From positions 8,482,134-8,546,133 of the forward strand of contig JADWOT020000003.1 in assembly GCA_036345935.2 (NCBI GenBank): a stretch of DNA of 64,000 nt. Direction: 5' to 3'. Shown piece after piece: positions 13,201-24,974 of the stretch (positions are counted from its first letter, which is position 1; the number at the start of each line of letters is the position of its first letter). Below the pieces are notes generated by a model, which worked only from the letters and a program-made list of their open reading frames with translations, made no database searches and was not told the DNA's origin. A program made the translations under genes and the position numbers. The DNA comes from Taenia hydatigena. Lineage: Eukaryota > Platyhelminthes > Cestoda > Cyclophyllidea > Taeniidae.

Positions 13201-13795
13201 TGGGCATAGACTCGTATTATGAAGTGCGTAAATTACAACTTTAGTGAATGACAACGAGCAGGTGGCAATAAGAATTGGTTTCAATGCACTTTTCAAGTGA
13301 AAACAGTCAGCATACGCCAGTCGAGTGACTGAGTGAAGGTTATTGGCCTCCAAAAAGCAAACCGGCTTCCACTTCTTGCAACCTCGATTTACTTGGACAT
13401 CACCTTCCTGTAAAGGATGTTTACTTTGCTTACCTCTGGAACACAAAATGCATAAGTGGAAGATAAAATATCTAGGCTCATTGAATATATGCGGAACAGG
13501 ATCCAAGACAATTTTCGATGTCAACTTAACCGCACCTCCTTCCTATTCCATCAGCTGCATGAGTTGTTGTCAGGATGGCAAAAGAGACCATACAGATGCT
13601 AACATTTGGGTATTCTGATGTCTTCTCCGAAACGATGGATGTAGTAGAAACAAGGCCAGTGGTGCTGATCTTCAATGCCAGTCTTCTGAGCTAGTGATGG
13701 CCATGTGAGGGGTGAGCTCTGTTAGAGATGGCTGAGATCAAGGCATTTGTGAGCGATTTACTTATGATTGAGTTCTAAAATAAGTAATTTCTCCT
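10241..13795. other. no gene recognised
   Basis: Open frames reach about 110 codons (13189-13524 minus) without any family motif. A short CTC triplet run lies near 11678. No copies of R1-R5 were detected. Confidence 0.4.
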
Positions 13796-13799
13796 AGCA

Positions 13800-14110
13800 G
13801 CAATTTAATGTAGAGCGACACAAAATTCCCTAAATTCTGAATCCTCACTGTTCCTAATGCTTGCATTCCCCTCCCCAAGTTGTGGTGATGTCTCCACAGT
13901 GTTGTATATTCTTGGTCATTAATCATCATTAGTGAATTTAAAATCCTACTCCTTTATTTGTGCTTCTTTGCAAGCAGAAAGACGTGAGGATTTAAGAAGT
14001 TTGCGCAGGTGATGACAAATTCGCTTGTTGATGGACGTGGACGAGGTGTGTGAGATGAGGTGGTCCACCACTGCGTTTCGGATAAGGCATCATCACCTGT
14101 GACATGGGTG
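13800..14110 (-). repeat. dispersed repeat R3, copy 1
   Basis: The reverse complement aligns with 43.92-44.25 kb. Shared parts include the CCACAACTTGGGGAGGGGA / CCACAGCTTGGATAGGGAG area, the ACACTGTGGAGA core, and the stretch around CACCTCGTCCACGTCCATC / CACCTCGACTACGTCCATC. I see no coding capacity and no terminal repeats. The limits are approximate. Confidence 0.55.
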
Positions 14111-15655
14111 ATGGAGCGTACCCTTCTTTGAGAAGCAAAGAAATAACTTGTCTCAAGCCAGAGAACCATCTTATGAAGCAAATTAAGGCTGCTATATGGT
14201 TCCAGAGACTGAGCTGTTGATGTATGGGGATTGAATGCAAATTGTGCTGCTGCTCTAGCATAGTCTTTTGACCCTACTTGGGGCCACCTGGAGCCTCTTT
14301 TGTTCCCTTATGACTTTGTGCCATGTCAGAAGTGCCTCAAGATAGTGGTAAGAGTGCAGCAGCTTCACTTAACTAAAAACAAATTATTAAATGAAAATCG
14401 TTTGACGCGCATCTGTTATGTTGAGAGGAGAGTGTGCAGTTACAGTCAAAGGACTAAGCTAAGCAAAACCTTACTTGCACGCCATTTTGTACAACAAACT
14501 ACCTTGATGCAAGAATTCGCCAAAATTTTGTGATACTGCAAGTAGCATCATTTGAGGAACAAAAATGAATGCACTATTTTATGCTGCATTACTTCACAGT
14601 GTCGTGTAACATGCGTCACATACCGTGTGGATGGAACGGGGCGCGAGAAAGAAGAGATGGGTGGATGAGGGGCAGTTTGTCAAATGTGGCGTTGCCTTAG
14701 CAAAATGGGACTCCATGCGACTCCTACACATGCGCTCCTGACAGGCGATTAGGAACGATGTGAAGAGTACTGAAAAATCCCATGGCTGTCTTCTCTTCTG
14801 AGGAGTCCAGGCCACAGCGAAGTGAAGAATATTTGCAAATACCGTATTTTTTAGACCTAATGCCAATCTTGTATCACGAAGGCTGTTCAACACCAGTTGC
14901 AGTTTGGCGTTTTGCTCTTATATGTCTATATCAAAGACGAGACGGTTATCAAGACAGGTCGAACTTTTTTAAGAACAAACATACTTATGCTGGCTGCATA
15001 GGGCGTTAAAGGGTAGCCGCTACTCTGGATTCTATATGGCTCTATTAGAGTCTCACGGCTGTGCGGAAAGTGATGCTCATCTCAGTGACCCATGCGACTA
15101 ACAGGGTCGGATCGACAATTTCGCCATGTGGAAATCAAAAGAGGTAATGTTGCGAATCGAGAGGAAGTTTGCTATCCTGCTCGCTGTCAACCCTCCACTC
15201 GACAGCATGGTTTGCTGTGATCCCCCAAGACAGTTAAGTAAATGCATGCGACTCGTTCATTGGTACCATGATAACGGAACAACGAGTTCTCAATTCCATG
15301 AAATTGATCGCTACCTTGATTTTCCTATTCACTGGACCATCCTCTCATTTTCAATAAAACGTTTGCCTGACTTAGAGAAACTGAAGGCGCCGATTATGCA
15401 CATAGGAGCTAGAGATTGAATCCACGTGACGAATTTAGACTGATGCTGTTGGCAGATGAATGGATGCCGCAACCAAGAACATATTTTGAAGTGCTGAAAC
15501 TGCAAATCTTTGCTTCCTTGTGTTTGTCGAATTTGCGGTTACTAACAAACAAAGCAATAAGCCCAAACACCTGTTGTAAAACTGAGTATGTGGCCTACTG
15601 GGACGAAGACAAGCACAGGAACAGCAACACACCGAACTGACTCAATGCACTTCAA
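14111..15655. other. no gene recognised
   Basis: The open frames here overlap on both strands and show no domain. They are treated as chance frames. Confidence 0.4.
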
Positions 15656-15659
15656 TTGA

Positions 15660-16530
15660 TTTGAATTTGAAAAGGTACCCACCGTAAGCAAAGTAACCTA
15701 TTCACAAGTTGCGTAGGTGAATCGGCCATCAAAAGTGTAATATTCTAGCATGTGCTCCCTCAAGAGCATTCATGCCATATATTGGACATTTATCTCTCAT
15801 TTCGTTTGATGCACACATATCTTTGGCTATGCTAAGGTGGAGAAAGTTGTGTGAACTTGCTGCGCTAGAGATGAGTCTGCTCCGCTCAGGACGAGCTCAG
15901 GGATTTGCTTGGCGTGATCAAGTGTTTGGTTATTTGGGTCTTCTGATTCACATCATTCTTAATGAGGGTCGTAGGAGCCTACTAAATGCGTCATTGGGGT
16001 GGCAGTTACTTTAGCAATGTTATCATAGTCCAGGCTGCAAGTGCTCATGTAAAAAACTGCAAAGGTTTGTCATGAGGCGGATTGTTTGAATGCAGCTATT
16101 AGAGAACAGGGAAGACAGGCATTTCGCTGTTCTCTCACACTCGACTCTCTCCTTGAGGTGTTTTAACGAATTGTTGAGGTAAGTGTGGCACCTCGAGACA
16201 TTCCCCAAAACGAAGAACAAAGGGTACATTGCCGACATGAGGAGCAGCTGAGGATAAGAGTTTATTAGTACGACTAGTAGGCTTATTATGGCAAAAAGTG
16301 CTTGGCATTGGCCTTGCCGCTGAAGTGACCTCAGCAAAAGCGCAATTCGAACTCCAATCAACGAAAGAAAGCACGTCCAACCATTCACATCCCATCAGTG
16401 ATTGGTAAGACACTACTGCACTCCTGCCAAAGCAATGGTCAATGGTGGACCGTTTCATCTTTCACTTGGTCTTACATCGTTGCCGCTCGTCCAAGGTATC
16501 CATAACGAAACAGCGATGGAATGGTTCTTT
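15660..16530 (+). repeat. dispersed repeat R1, copy 1
   Basis: The left half aligns with 22.21-22.87 kb (shared CGGCCATCAAAAGTG start, GAGACATTCC core). The right half aligns with the reverse complement of 29.25-29.87 kb (shared CATCAGTGATTGGTA-like and CATCTTTCACTTG parts). The 121-codon open frame 16023-16388 on the minus strand lies inside this repeat and is not kept open in the other copies. The element class is unknown; no reverse transcriptase or transposase motif was found in it. Confidence 0.6.
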
Positions 16531-17100
16531 TATTATGCCTCATGTAAAGACGTACGAAACGAGGATATTAGCATTTGGCTGCAAGAGGATTCTAAACCTG
16601 CATTCCTCACCAATGATCTGGGAATATGTTGACGATTGGATAGGTCACTCCACACCCTTCCGTTCCATCCTCACCTGTAGCTCGAATTTCCCCCCTTTGG
16701 GCCTTCATGCAATCGATTCATTCTTCTTTCCTAGTAGCTTCCTGTTAAATAGCAGCACTTACAAACACATTCTTGCATTTTTGTGACTTTTCTACTAAAT
16801 CCTACCAAAAATAAGAAGCACTTCATTATGCACATGTGCTTGGCTCACTGAATAAACGTTTGGGACTCAAACCCAGTCTTAAAGCATAACTTGCTTTAAT
16901 TGGAAGTATATAACTAAACCAAACGAAATTTCTTACTTTAAAAACCAACGGCTGTCACATTGATAACGAACTGACGTAATTCAGTTGTGTATGGCAGTGA
17001 GGGATGCCCATGTGCCAGGACCCTCAGTCCTCCTCTCCGTCTATTTGTCACCGTAATTATGGAAGGGGTAAAGGAAGGAGTAGAGGCTAACGTCGGAGTC
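16531..17100. other. no gene recognised
   Basis: AT-rich sequence with short open frames only, lying between repeat R1 and the homeobox copy D flank. Confidence 0.4.
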
Positions 17101-17480
17101 GCGTGCTTAGAAGCAATATTGGCCTCGTATTCTCATCATTCGATGTGTATTAGATTCTATGCTAATTGGGTGGGTTTTAAATAAGCGTGTCTTATTTTTC
17201 ATCAGACAGTTAATCCCTTCACCCTCTGAGGTAGTGTAACACTTGGATGGGCACGCAGTGCGCTCTGCGTCCACCGAGTTATGTAGAAACATCCACCTAT
17301 TGTAGGTACTTCCATATGTATAGCATCAACAAACTTAACGCCGGATCCACAAATCAGGTAGGTATACGCACACACTGCTGTAATTTTTGCGCGCTCTCTT
17401 TCATTGTGCCAGATGTGCCAAATTTGTTGCTGTGATTCGCATGGCACCGACCACTGTGCCATGAACTCGGAGGTGTCCAA
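17100..17480 (-). pseudogene. unidentified coding relic, partner of 27.97-28.34 kb
   Basis: A minus-strand frame open from 17480 to 17202 reads MDTSEFMAQWSVPCESQQQI, then AKITAVCAYTYLI and VKFVDAIHMEVPT. The plus strand at 27.97-28.16 kb reads DTSEVMAQRSESCESQQQI, AKITIL, a stop, ALTYLIGEFGAKIFDD. The two copies keep the same frame while differing in bases, which suggests both descend from a real coding exon. DNA similarity continues beyond the frame to about 17100. I cannot name the family; a passing likeness of LIGEFG to adaptin subunits is too short to use. It lies head-to-head with homeobox copy D, as its partner does with copy C. Confidence 0.45.
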
Positions 17481-17805
17481 TTCTGTATGTTACAGGATGG
17501 CGAGGCCGCTGATAGACCTTATTTTAAACGCTGGAGTGTGCAGAAGTCTCAGAATGGATAGTTTGATAACTGGCTGTGAAAATCATCATTATTGCTCAGG
17601 CCTCGAATTTTGTGATGGATGATCGCTCAGAGCTGTAGACAACTTTTAAGGCATAAGTCGTGGATACTGCTGTGGTGACATGAATTGAAGTCGTGCGACG
17701 ATTAGTTGTCATCCCTCACGGGTGGACTCATGTCTAACGCTTGAGCATGACATGACGTCGTTGAGAGTAGTTGGTTCAACGTGATTGATGCTCACGAATC
17801 TTATT
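17480..17805. repeat. inverted duplicate of 27.66-27.97 kb, upstream of copy D
   Basis: The reverse complement matches the region upstream of copy C, for example GCTCAGGCCTCGAATTT versus GCTCAGGCCTCGAATTTGG and the GAGCATGACATGAC part. In copy C this block lies 0.9 kb from exon 1, but here only about 0.1 kb, so a segment was lost in D or gained in C. Confidence 0.7.
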
Positions 17806-17846
17806 AGTCTGACCCGTAAATTCAAATTTTATTGACTCCTATAGCC

Positions 17847-17854
17847 TATAAATA
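17847..17854 (+). promoter_or_regulatory. TATA box before homeobox copy D
   Basis: TATAAATA sits 63 bases before the start codon of copy D, in the context CCTATAAATACGGCAAG. The same context precedes copy C (TCTATAAATATGGCAAG), 58 bases before its start codon. Conservation at the same place in two diverged copies supports a core promoter of the ancestral gene. Confidence 0.6.
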
Positions 17855-17909
17855 CGGCAAGGAAATGAGCTGAAGGAACAGCGCAGAGCCGTGTGGTCAC
17901 AATTTCATC

Positions 17910-18258
17910 ATGCGCAGCGTTACATTGATAATGTTTGTGGACCTCCTCAATCCCGAACAACTCCAACACCTGACAATACTGCAAGCCGGTATTGTTCATC
18001 AACTTATTTTACGGCTCCTTATGTGCCACCTCGTTTGTGCACTTTTGCGTCTCAAGGTTTTGTTCTTTTGTTGCCAGGTGGAGGCACAGACCAATTCCAA
18101 ACTATTACTACGTCGCTGAACCTCACAGCAACGAATCCACTCCTGTATTTACTGGCTACGATTTTGGTGTTTTACTTTTCTAACTGTTTCGTGATCCTCA
18201 TAGTATGTTTTGATGGCAGCCACTTTGTGCACTCCAATTTTTCAAGAATAAATTGATG
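17910..18258 (+). pseudogene. NK-2-like homeobox gene copy D, homeodomain deleted
   Basis: Exon 1 (17910-17988) starts with a methionine, continues FVDLLNPEQLQHLTILQA, and ends CCG followed by GTATTG, the same phase-1 donor as copy C. Everything between the first exon and the end of the last exon is missing. From about 18078 (after TTGCCAG) the sequence reads GGGTDQFQ and then the hydrophobic tail YLLATILVFYFSNCFVILIV, CFDGSHFV, to a TGA at 18256. This tail aligns without gaps with copy B. The copy lacks any homeodomain and is a deletion derivative. It is the reverse-oriented partner of copy C in a large inverted repeat. Confidence 0.7.
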
Positions 18259-18450
18259 TTTTTAAGGCTGTTCTCATGGGTACCTATGCACAAAGTAGGA
18301 AGTCGCTAGAATGAGTTGTTTTGGAGGTGAGAGTCCACGCAGGTCGATGTCCATGATCCATGTCACTTTCAAGGTTCACAACTCAGTTGTACTTTCCGAG
18401 ATCCTTTTTGCATAAACGAAGTGGCTCAATCAGTACTTTTAATCCAACTT
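18259..18450 (+). repeat. 3' flank of copy D, shared with copy B
   Basis: It matches 9.97-10.24 kb in the same orientation, including ATGTCACTTTCAAGG and the GATC-AGTACTT part. Confidence 0.65.
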
Positions 18451-19015
18451 TTCAAATGTATTGAAGCACCTTTCTCACATTTGGTCACGAAACTCATTGC
18501 CAACGCGTGGCTCAACGCTGCTCCAATTGACCTCTCTCCTACCCAAAACGCTCATGAATTGGTGCCAACCGAACTGGGTCTTACTAAACCAGAATAAGTA
18601 ATGGAGTTTTATTGTTTTACATGCTTTGAATGCCCACTGCCTTTCTTAACTGATTTACCATTTGACTACAGAAGGTTGAGCAAAAAATGCTTTCATTTGA
18701 GTCGATGAGACCTCTAGAACCGAAAACTGCAAAGTTTTATGTGCACTACGCTCTACGTATCGCTTGCTCTGCAAAGTAGTAATTCGCCCTAACGCACGAT
18801 TAGGACACGCACCAGAAAAGCCTCTCCGTTAACCGAAAAGCATTTTTAGGAGAGAATCACCAATTCATCATATTATCATTCTGCACCACGCTTGCCTTGC
18901 CGCACCTACTTTCGCTTCTTAAATATGCTTAAAATCCTCAAATAAGCAGCGGCATCAGAAATGCTGATGCAAAACAACTTAAACAATATTCATGTCTCTC
19001 CTTGAAGGCACTGTA
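18451..19015. other. no gene recognised
   Basis: No coding or repeat signal was identified between the copy D flank and repeat R2. Confidence 0.4.
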
Positions 19016-19019
19016 GCAC

Positions 19020-19950
19020 GGTTCGCATAAGTAGGTTTGACTGGACCTGACTGATTGGCAACCTAAGCTAGATAATGACAAGCTTGAATACGGCTCCTTA
19101 TGCGTTGTCAGGTAAGTCAGTCCCAACACTCCAATTAAGCCCTTTTAATCAACTCGGCACAACTCCATGCAATGCCAATTGAGGTCGTCTCTTCACTTCT
19201 CGCAGACGCAATTAATTAAGGTATGCGTGGCTAGAAGTAAGCTTAATGGCATCTTGGGAATGAATGGAGAGGAGCTCTCTTATCTCTTATCTCCTTTCTC
19301 ATGTCTTACTTGAACGCATCTTCCATGAGTGTCTCTTTTGTCGCCTACGACGCTCTACATGTTCACACGTACTGCGTCTCGCAGCATGTCATAATTTCCT
19401 TGCTATTCTCATCGACTCATTCGGAAAGGACGAGTAAGTACGACTTGCAGTGGAGTTTCTTATCTTTATTTTTCCGCTTTGGGGCCACGAGAACATCTGG
19501 CTTCCATGCCTTTTTTACGCTTCTCTCACCTTTCCGTTTACCTCAGTGTCTGTTAGCACCCTCTCCACCACTTTGAGCATCGATTGTGACACGATCAAAT
19601 GATGCACAGACTCATAACCTGGATCAGACTAGCACAGGCTAGGCTAGATCTGACTCAATCACGCTCTCTCAGGAAACCAAATCTTGTTTTGGCATAGCTT
19701 GGCTTGCATTGCCATTTATTCTCCATCTCTGTCTTTCTTTCTCCCACATTAGTTTGCTCTGCACCACTTCGCCTCAATTACGTCTCCTACTTCTACTCCC
19801 CTTTCACCTATCCTTTCGAGATCGAAGACTGAAGCGTTGTTTCCACTTCGTAATTTGTAGGCTGGTTGAATTTCCACCTAATATCTCACTACTCAATCCA
19901 TAAATTCTCTTTGTGGGGGATCCCTCTACCTGGCGCTTTACAATAAAGCT
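19020..19950 (+). repeat. dispersed repeat R2, copy 1
   Basis: Nearly the whole stretch aligns with the reverse complement of 35.17-36.20 kb. The shared core runs from TCTCCTTTCTCATGTCTTAC through CTTTTGTCGCCTACG to the GCGTCTCGCAG part, then GCCACGAGAACATC, and ends near CCAAATCTTGTTTTGGCAT and the following pyrimidine-rich part. Shorter copies lie at 34.82, 41.02 and 41.34 kb. It is pyrimidine-rich with no coding capacity. It may be a non-autonomous element; I see no clear terminal repeats. Confidence 0.65.
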
Positions 19951-22205
19951 TAAGATTGTGCGCTTTTCGATCCAGACTGCCTTCTCTGGTTCCACCAATT
20001 TCTTGGCTCAATTCATGCCTTGCATTGCTCCTACTGTCCCTGAATGACCACAAGTTGTCCTTTTCGACAAGAAACACGGGGGACAAAGTGGCATTATTCT
20101 CATTCTTACCATAATCATTCTTGCAATCCAGCCCTGTCTGGTCGGAAACCAGGCAACAGAAGGCGAAAGGCAAAGTATAAGGATGATTAGTGTCCGAAAA
20201 ATCTGCGAAGCCTGTCCGCAAAGTTACAATGGTATAGGTGAGTGTGAGTACGTTCCTTCCTCTAAAACCATAATCTGCCTCTTCCCACTCACACCCCATT
20301 AAATTACTAGCCACTTGAGAGTAGTATCTCTGCCTCTAATTTTAGATGGTTTTCTGGACTTGACAATGGGAAAAGAATGGTAGTATTAGAAATGAGGGGT
20401 AATTAAGGCGTGACAAAACGGCACATTAGTAGCAAGATGAAAGTGATCTAGCGGAGGAGGTGGGAGGGGCTGAGCAGTGCGGTTGCCTCCACTGTAGGAG
20501 TGGTGGAAATAGATGATACTAGCTTATTCTCTCCTAACATGCGGCAATGCACACGATCCACTGGCTCATGGCTGGGTGGCCATTTCTTCCCCTCATTTTG
20601 GTTGGTAAAGGTGTTAAAAGAACACCAATGATAAAGAAGTAGCTGCTACGGATCAACGAGGAGATGAGGAGTTGAAGCATCTCCTCCCGATAACGTGAGG
20701 ATTGACTACCCGTAACAGAGGAAGAGAAACGCCCTCCTGCCTTGGCATGCGTAGAGTGTAGAGTGTGGTTCCATGTGAGAGTAGAGGGCTCCAACCAACA
20801 GCGCACCAGCATGTTTGTGCGTGTGGCTGGTTTTGAAGTTGTGTTAATAATGATGATAAATCCATCCCTCATCACACACACACGCTTGGGAGCAGGCAGC
20901 ATAAAATGGTCTAGGTGGTGAAGATGGATCAAGCTAAGAGAAAAAAGAGATGCGAAAAGCACAATTTATGTTCCTACGAATCAGCGCAAGCGCTGAAGAG
21001 TCATATGACAGTGTGTAAAAGGTTCGGCAATCCTCCTTCTGGAGGTTGAATAAAGGGGATGAGGGGGAAGCATGAAGAGGCGTTTGCTTTGCGCACATCC
21101 ACGGTGAGATTAAATGTTTCCGTTGGTGAATTGGGGTTAAAAAGAAAGAAAAAATGCAAGGCAGCAGCAGCAGTAGAAATGCGTTTCTCGTGAGGTGAAG
21201 CTCGCTGGAACAGGCATCTTGAAGTGTATGTACCAGCTATTTATTTATTAAAAGGCGTCAACTTAATCACGTGAGGCGGTTGGGGTTATGGCATGACTAA
21301 GCCTTCGAGTGAAATTGCCTAATAAAAGAGAAACCATGCAGATACACGGTTGCCTTGCCGTCAGGTAGATGCAAAGCAGGGATGGTGTGCTGTGGCTTTC
21401 TTAACCACTGAAATATGCTTGATGAGTTAGGCGCCAAACTGAGTCTTTTATTGTTCATTTGGTGGGATGGGGAACGTCACGACGTCTTCCGCCTCTATAA
21501 ACCATGTGTGCGAATCACAAACAAATGAATTGACAAATGATAGCATAGAGGCACAGAAAAGTCATGCTTGTTACTCCGTTTAGGGTACCGCCTAATAAGA
21601 AAAGTGCGATGCTGTGCTCGCACCACCTTAACTGTTTGTAATAAGAGATCCACGTGCAGGGTGGATGCACATGCTTTGCTCACTCCTCCTCACTAACACT
21701 TTGATGAAAACCGCACCAACTAGTGGAATTTAACAGACACAAACCAGCACATAGGTAAGTCGAATCCTAGACAAACAGAATTCAAGCATTCATAATGTCA
21801 AATCAAGTCGCTGCAAAAATATCTACCAAATAAAGGACTGCCATATTCACCCATTGCGAAAGGTGATGAGGTGAACTGCAATGTGGGATTGCAATCGAAA
21901 ACAAATGGGTGGCAATGGATGCTACATATTGCCATGACTTCCTTCCGAGGTTCCCTTTATTGCGTCACAGATCTTCTTGCAATATTTCGAAGGTGTCCAA
22001 GAGAGGGCTCTTCTTCGAAAACAGGCGCAGCCAGTCAAGCACCCGAAAGCATGTCGCATTGTTGCAAGAGATTGCACGACCTCATGCACTCACTGCCTCA
22101 TCCTCGACCTCTTCATTCACTGCCAGTGATTGCCGTCTCTCCTTGACTCTAGATAATCGTAGGCAGAATAAGTTAAATGGGTCGGATTTGAAACAAAAGG
22201 AAGCG
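19951..22205. other. no gene recognised
   Basis: The open frames 19889-20314 and 20534-20962 (minus, about 140 codons) show no domain; frames of this length are expected a few times by chance in a window this size. I see nothing else to support. Confidence 0.4.
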
Positions 22206-22209
22206 GACT

Positions 22210-22870
22210 AGTTTTTGCTGATACCCACAGGCAAAGCGGCCATCAAAAGTGCTTACGCTTCCTTAGGAGTATTCACTCGGATAAAATAAATTTTGTAACT
22301 TCTGTTGTTTTATGAAAACACAACTCCGGCCACGTAAAAGTTGTAAAAGTAGTGTCAGATTGCTAGGCGAGAGATGAATCTGCTCTGATCAAGATGCACC
22401 CAGTGATTGGCTTGGCTCTTCTGATACGTACCATTTTGATGAGTGTCGTTGGAGTCGAATTAATACAACAATGGGTGGCGACCACTTTAACAGTGCTCTC
22501 GAAGGCCAGATTGCAAGTGCCTATGTAAATAAATGCAAGGGTCTGCCATGTGGTTGAGTGCTAGAATTCGGTCGTTTGATAATAAATAACGAGCAGTGTA
22601 ATGTTCTCCTTAGGTGACAAAGCTTTTGCATAATAGCGGATTACCAAGTGAGGAGACCCAACTCATACCCGGCTGTCTAGATAGAAGTGACTTCCTCGTG
22701 AAGACAAATAACTTAAAGCCGAAGCTGTTCGTTCTTTGGGGAAGTGTTGAAGCAAATGTTGCACCTGGAGACATTCCTTAAAACGCAGGACATAAGGTGC
22801 TTTGCCGAAGTGCAGAGCAGCTAAGGAAAGAGGGTCTACTAGCACTACTCAGAGGTTAATTCCTCATCCG
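22210..22870 (+). repeat. dispersed repeat R1, copy 2
   Basis: It aligns with 15.66-16.27 kb in the same orientation. The GCGGCCATCAAAAGTG start, the GCAAGTGC...ATGTAAA part and the TGCACCTGGAGACATTCC core correspond in order. It ends about 120 bases before the reverse transcriptase relic, which may or may not belong to the same insertion. Confidence 0.6.
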
Positions 22871-22939
22871 GGAACTATAATATGAAAATCAGTAGAAGCG
22901 ACGAAAATGATGGAAAATTTGGAATGGAGCAACTACTGC

Positions 22940-23160
22940 TCTGAACGTTTTCCTACTGTTCTTTTGTACCTCAGCGTTTATTTGATTGACTGGTTTGACT
23001 GTGCATCTTTATGCTGACGACACCTCAATTGCCGACCTGATGATAACTCAATCACCAGTGTTGTAGAGGAAGTGATGCAAGCTTTTTCCGGTCCTGATCC
23101 ATCAACCTAGTGTGACGTCAAGTGCGTTCATCTTCCATTTTTCCTCTTATTTTTCTTTAC
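22940..23160 (+). pseudogene. relic of a non-LTR reverse transcriptase
   Basis: A plus-strand frame reads LTVHLYADDTSIAD with the YADD catalytic motif of reverse transcriptases at 23010-23021. It is preceded by hydrophobic residues (FLLFFC) and one stop, as in the LLF...ND region of LINE-type enzymes. A base change in frame then continues DDNSITSVVEEVMQAFSG, again typical of the sequence after this motif. Only about 70 codons survive, with at least two stops and one frameshift, so the element is dead. The assignment rests on the motif and its surroundings; the clade cannot be decided. Confidence 0.5.
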
Positions 23161-24600
23161 AAACCCAATTAGTGGCTTCGATGCACTTGATTCACACTGT
23201 TGCGCGACACTGACGACAACAATGGTAGGAAACAAAGATAGGAAGTGTAGTATTGGTGTAGAGATTGAATTAGAGTTCACAGGTGCGACTTAGAGACCTT
23301 TTCGCTTATTCCACGCACGCAGTCAGCCATCGCAAAGTGGTTGGTGCTGGAAGTAAAAACATTCACGAATCGATTGTGCCAGCCATTAACATTCATGCTT
23401 GTTCCAAAAAGTTATCGAAATGATACATTGTTGTTCTCTCGTACATATTTTACTGGGTCTTGAGTTCCATCCAGCTTGACAACAGTACTGGGTTAGGGAA
23501 TGAGCATGTATTGTATTTTTGCTCCCCCTAGGACCGCTGACCTGAGGTAGCATGTGTTTGACCCATGGGAGGGCGATCGTTTGGAGTGGGCTGTCGTCTG
23601 TCTATTCAATGCGGTCTTGATTAACTCAACGAAAGGGACCATGCAATGCTGCATGGTGGTGATTGATTGAGGTCACTTCTGTACTCCAGCTACCTTAAGA
23701 ACGTTCGCCTCGTGGGTGAATGAGGTTGACATTGGAGCTGAAACGTTGTAGGTCTTGGTATTACCAAGCAGCCATTCATGCTCCAATTTTGCAGTTGAAT
23801 AATGGAGCAGTTGAGAGAGGGATTGGCATTAAAGGCATGTAAAACATGTCCTACGATCTGCATCTGAATTAGTTCTACCCTTTCGAGAAGACAAACCTAG
23901 AATTGTAAAGGGCTGTGGCGTTTGCTTTCTTGGCAGAAATTTTCCATTTTATTTCGGTCTTTCTCTATTTCTCTTGCAACTTCGTTTAGTTTGGTTAGCA
24001 CCAAGTCATAAGTGTTTTTGTTAGAAGCAAACTGATCTGTGGACCCCGAATGAGGAGTGGAGCACAGACCTAACTCCGATAGGCATTACCTGGGAACACT
24101 TTGATGGATTGGGCGTCGTCTTTGCTTCTGTATGTGATGCATCGACCTGGGTAAACTTTCACTTCAAACACAGTGGAAGTGAAGCAGTGCATTGCGCTGT
24201 TGGAAGAAAAATGAAAAGAAGCAGAAGACAACAAAGGATGATGCTGAGTTGAGTGCGCTTCCATGTCGCTAATGGAAGGGCCTAACTTCCATTTGTCTTC
24301 TCCTTGCTTGATCTCATTTGTCTTCCGTGGCGATATGTATTTTAAAGTTGGCAGCATAACAGCAAACCTATCAAAATTTAGACCTTTGATTGGCTAAAAC
24401 CTGGTCATCGAAATAAAGATCTGCGTATGATGCTGTACTGTGCCCTACACCAGACCTGAAACCTTTAAATGTTTGACCTGAGCTGTGGAGTAGATGGAAA
24501 TGAATTGCAGTCAAATTGTTTGATCGTGTTTATGCCAAAAATAACTAATTGACCGTTTACATTGACTGGATAGTAACAGCTGCTTTAGACGCCTATCACC
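23161..24600. other. no gene recognised
   Basis: Short open frames only. The right end merges into the 3' flank of homeobox copy C. Confidence 0.4.
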
Positions 24601-24974
24601 CAACCAAAGGCCATTTTCAACGTGCTCTGCAGCTTTAAAATGTGTTAGTTTAAATTTTTCCACCTAGAATTCAAACGGTGGACTTGCTGTGCCTCCGGAT
24701 CAATTCATTTTAGCGACTCCCAACCTCGAGCATAGCTACCCAAGCGGATATCTTTGAAAATATCAATTTATTTGTTCAATTATAAAAACTAAGGCCTACA
24801 AGGTGGCTGCCATCACGACATGCCATATGGACATAAGGCTAGAATAGCAAAACATCATTATTACAGCCACTTCATGAAAGGCAGCCAAGGACGGTCTGCA
24901 GACGCTTCTTAGAGAAAGCGAATAACTTGTTTTGTCAGCTCTACATACATCTTCATAACTTCGTCTTCACAATG

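Noticed and set aside
16023..16388. 121-codon minus open frame
   Set aside because: It lies inside repeat R1 and is not open in the other copies.
17202..17480. Possible adaptin-like relic because of the LIGEFG motif in the partner copy
   Set aside because: The likeness covers only a few residues and the flanking sequence does not fit, so no family is claimed.
20534..20962. 142-codon minus open frame, and the neighbouring 19889-20314 minus frame
   Set aside because: No domain, no splice context. A few frames of this length are expected by chance in 64 kb.
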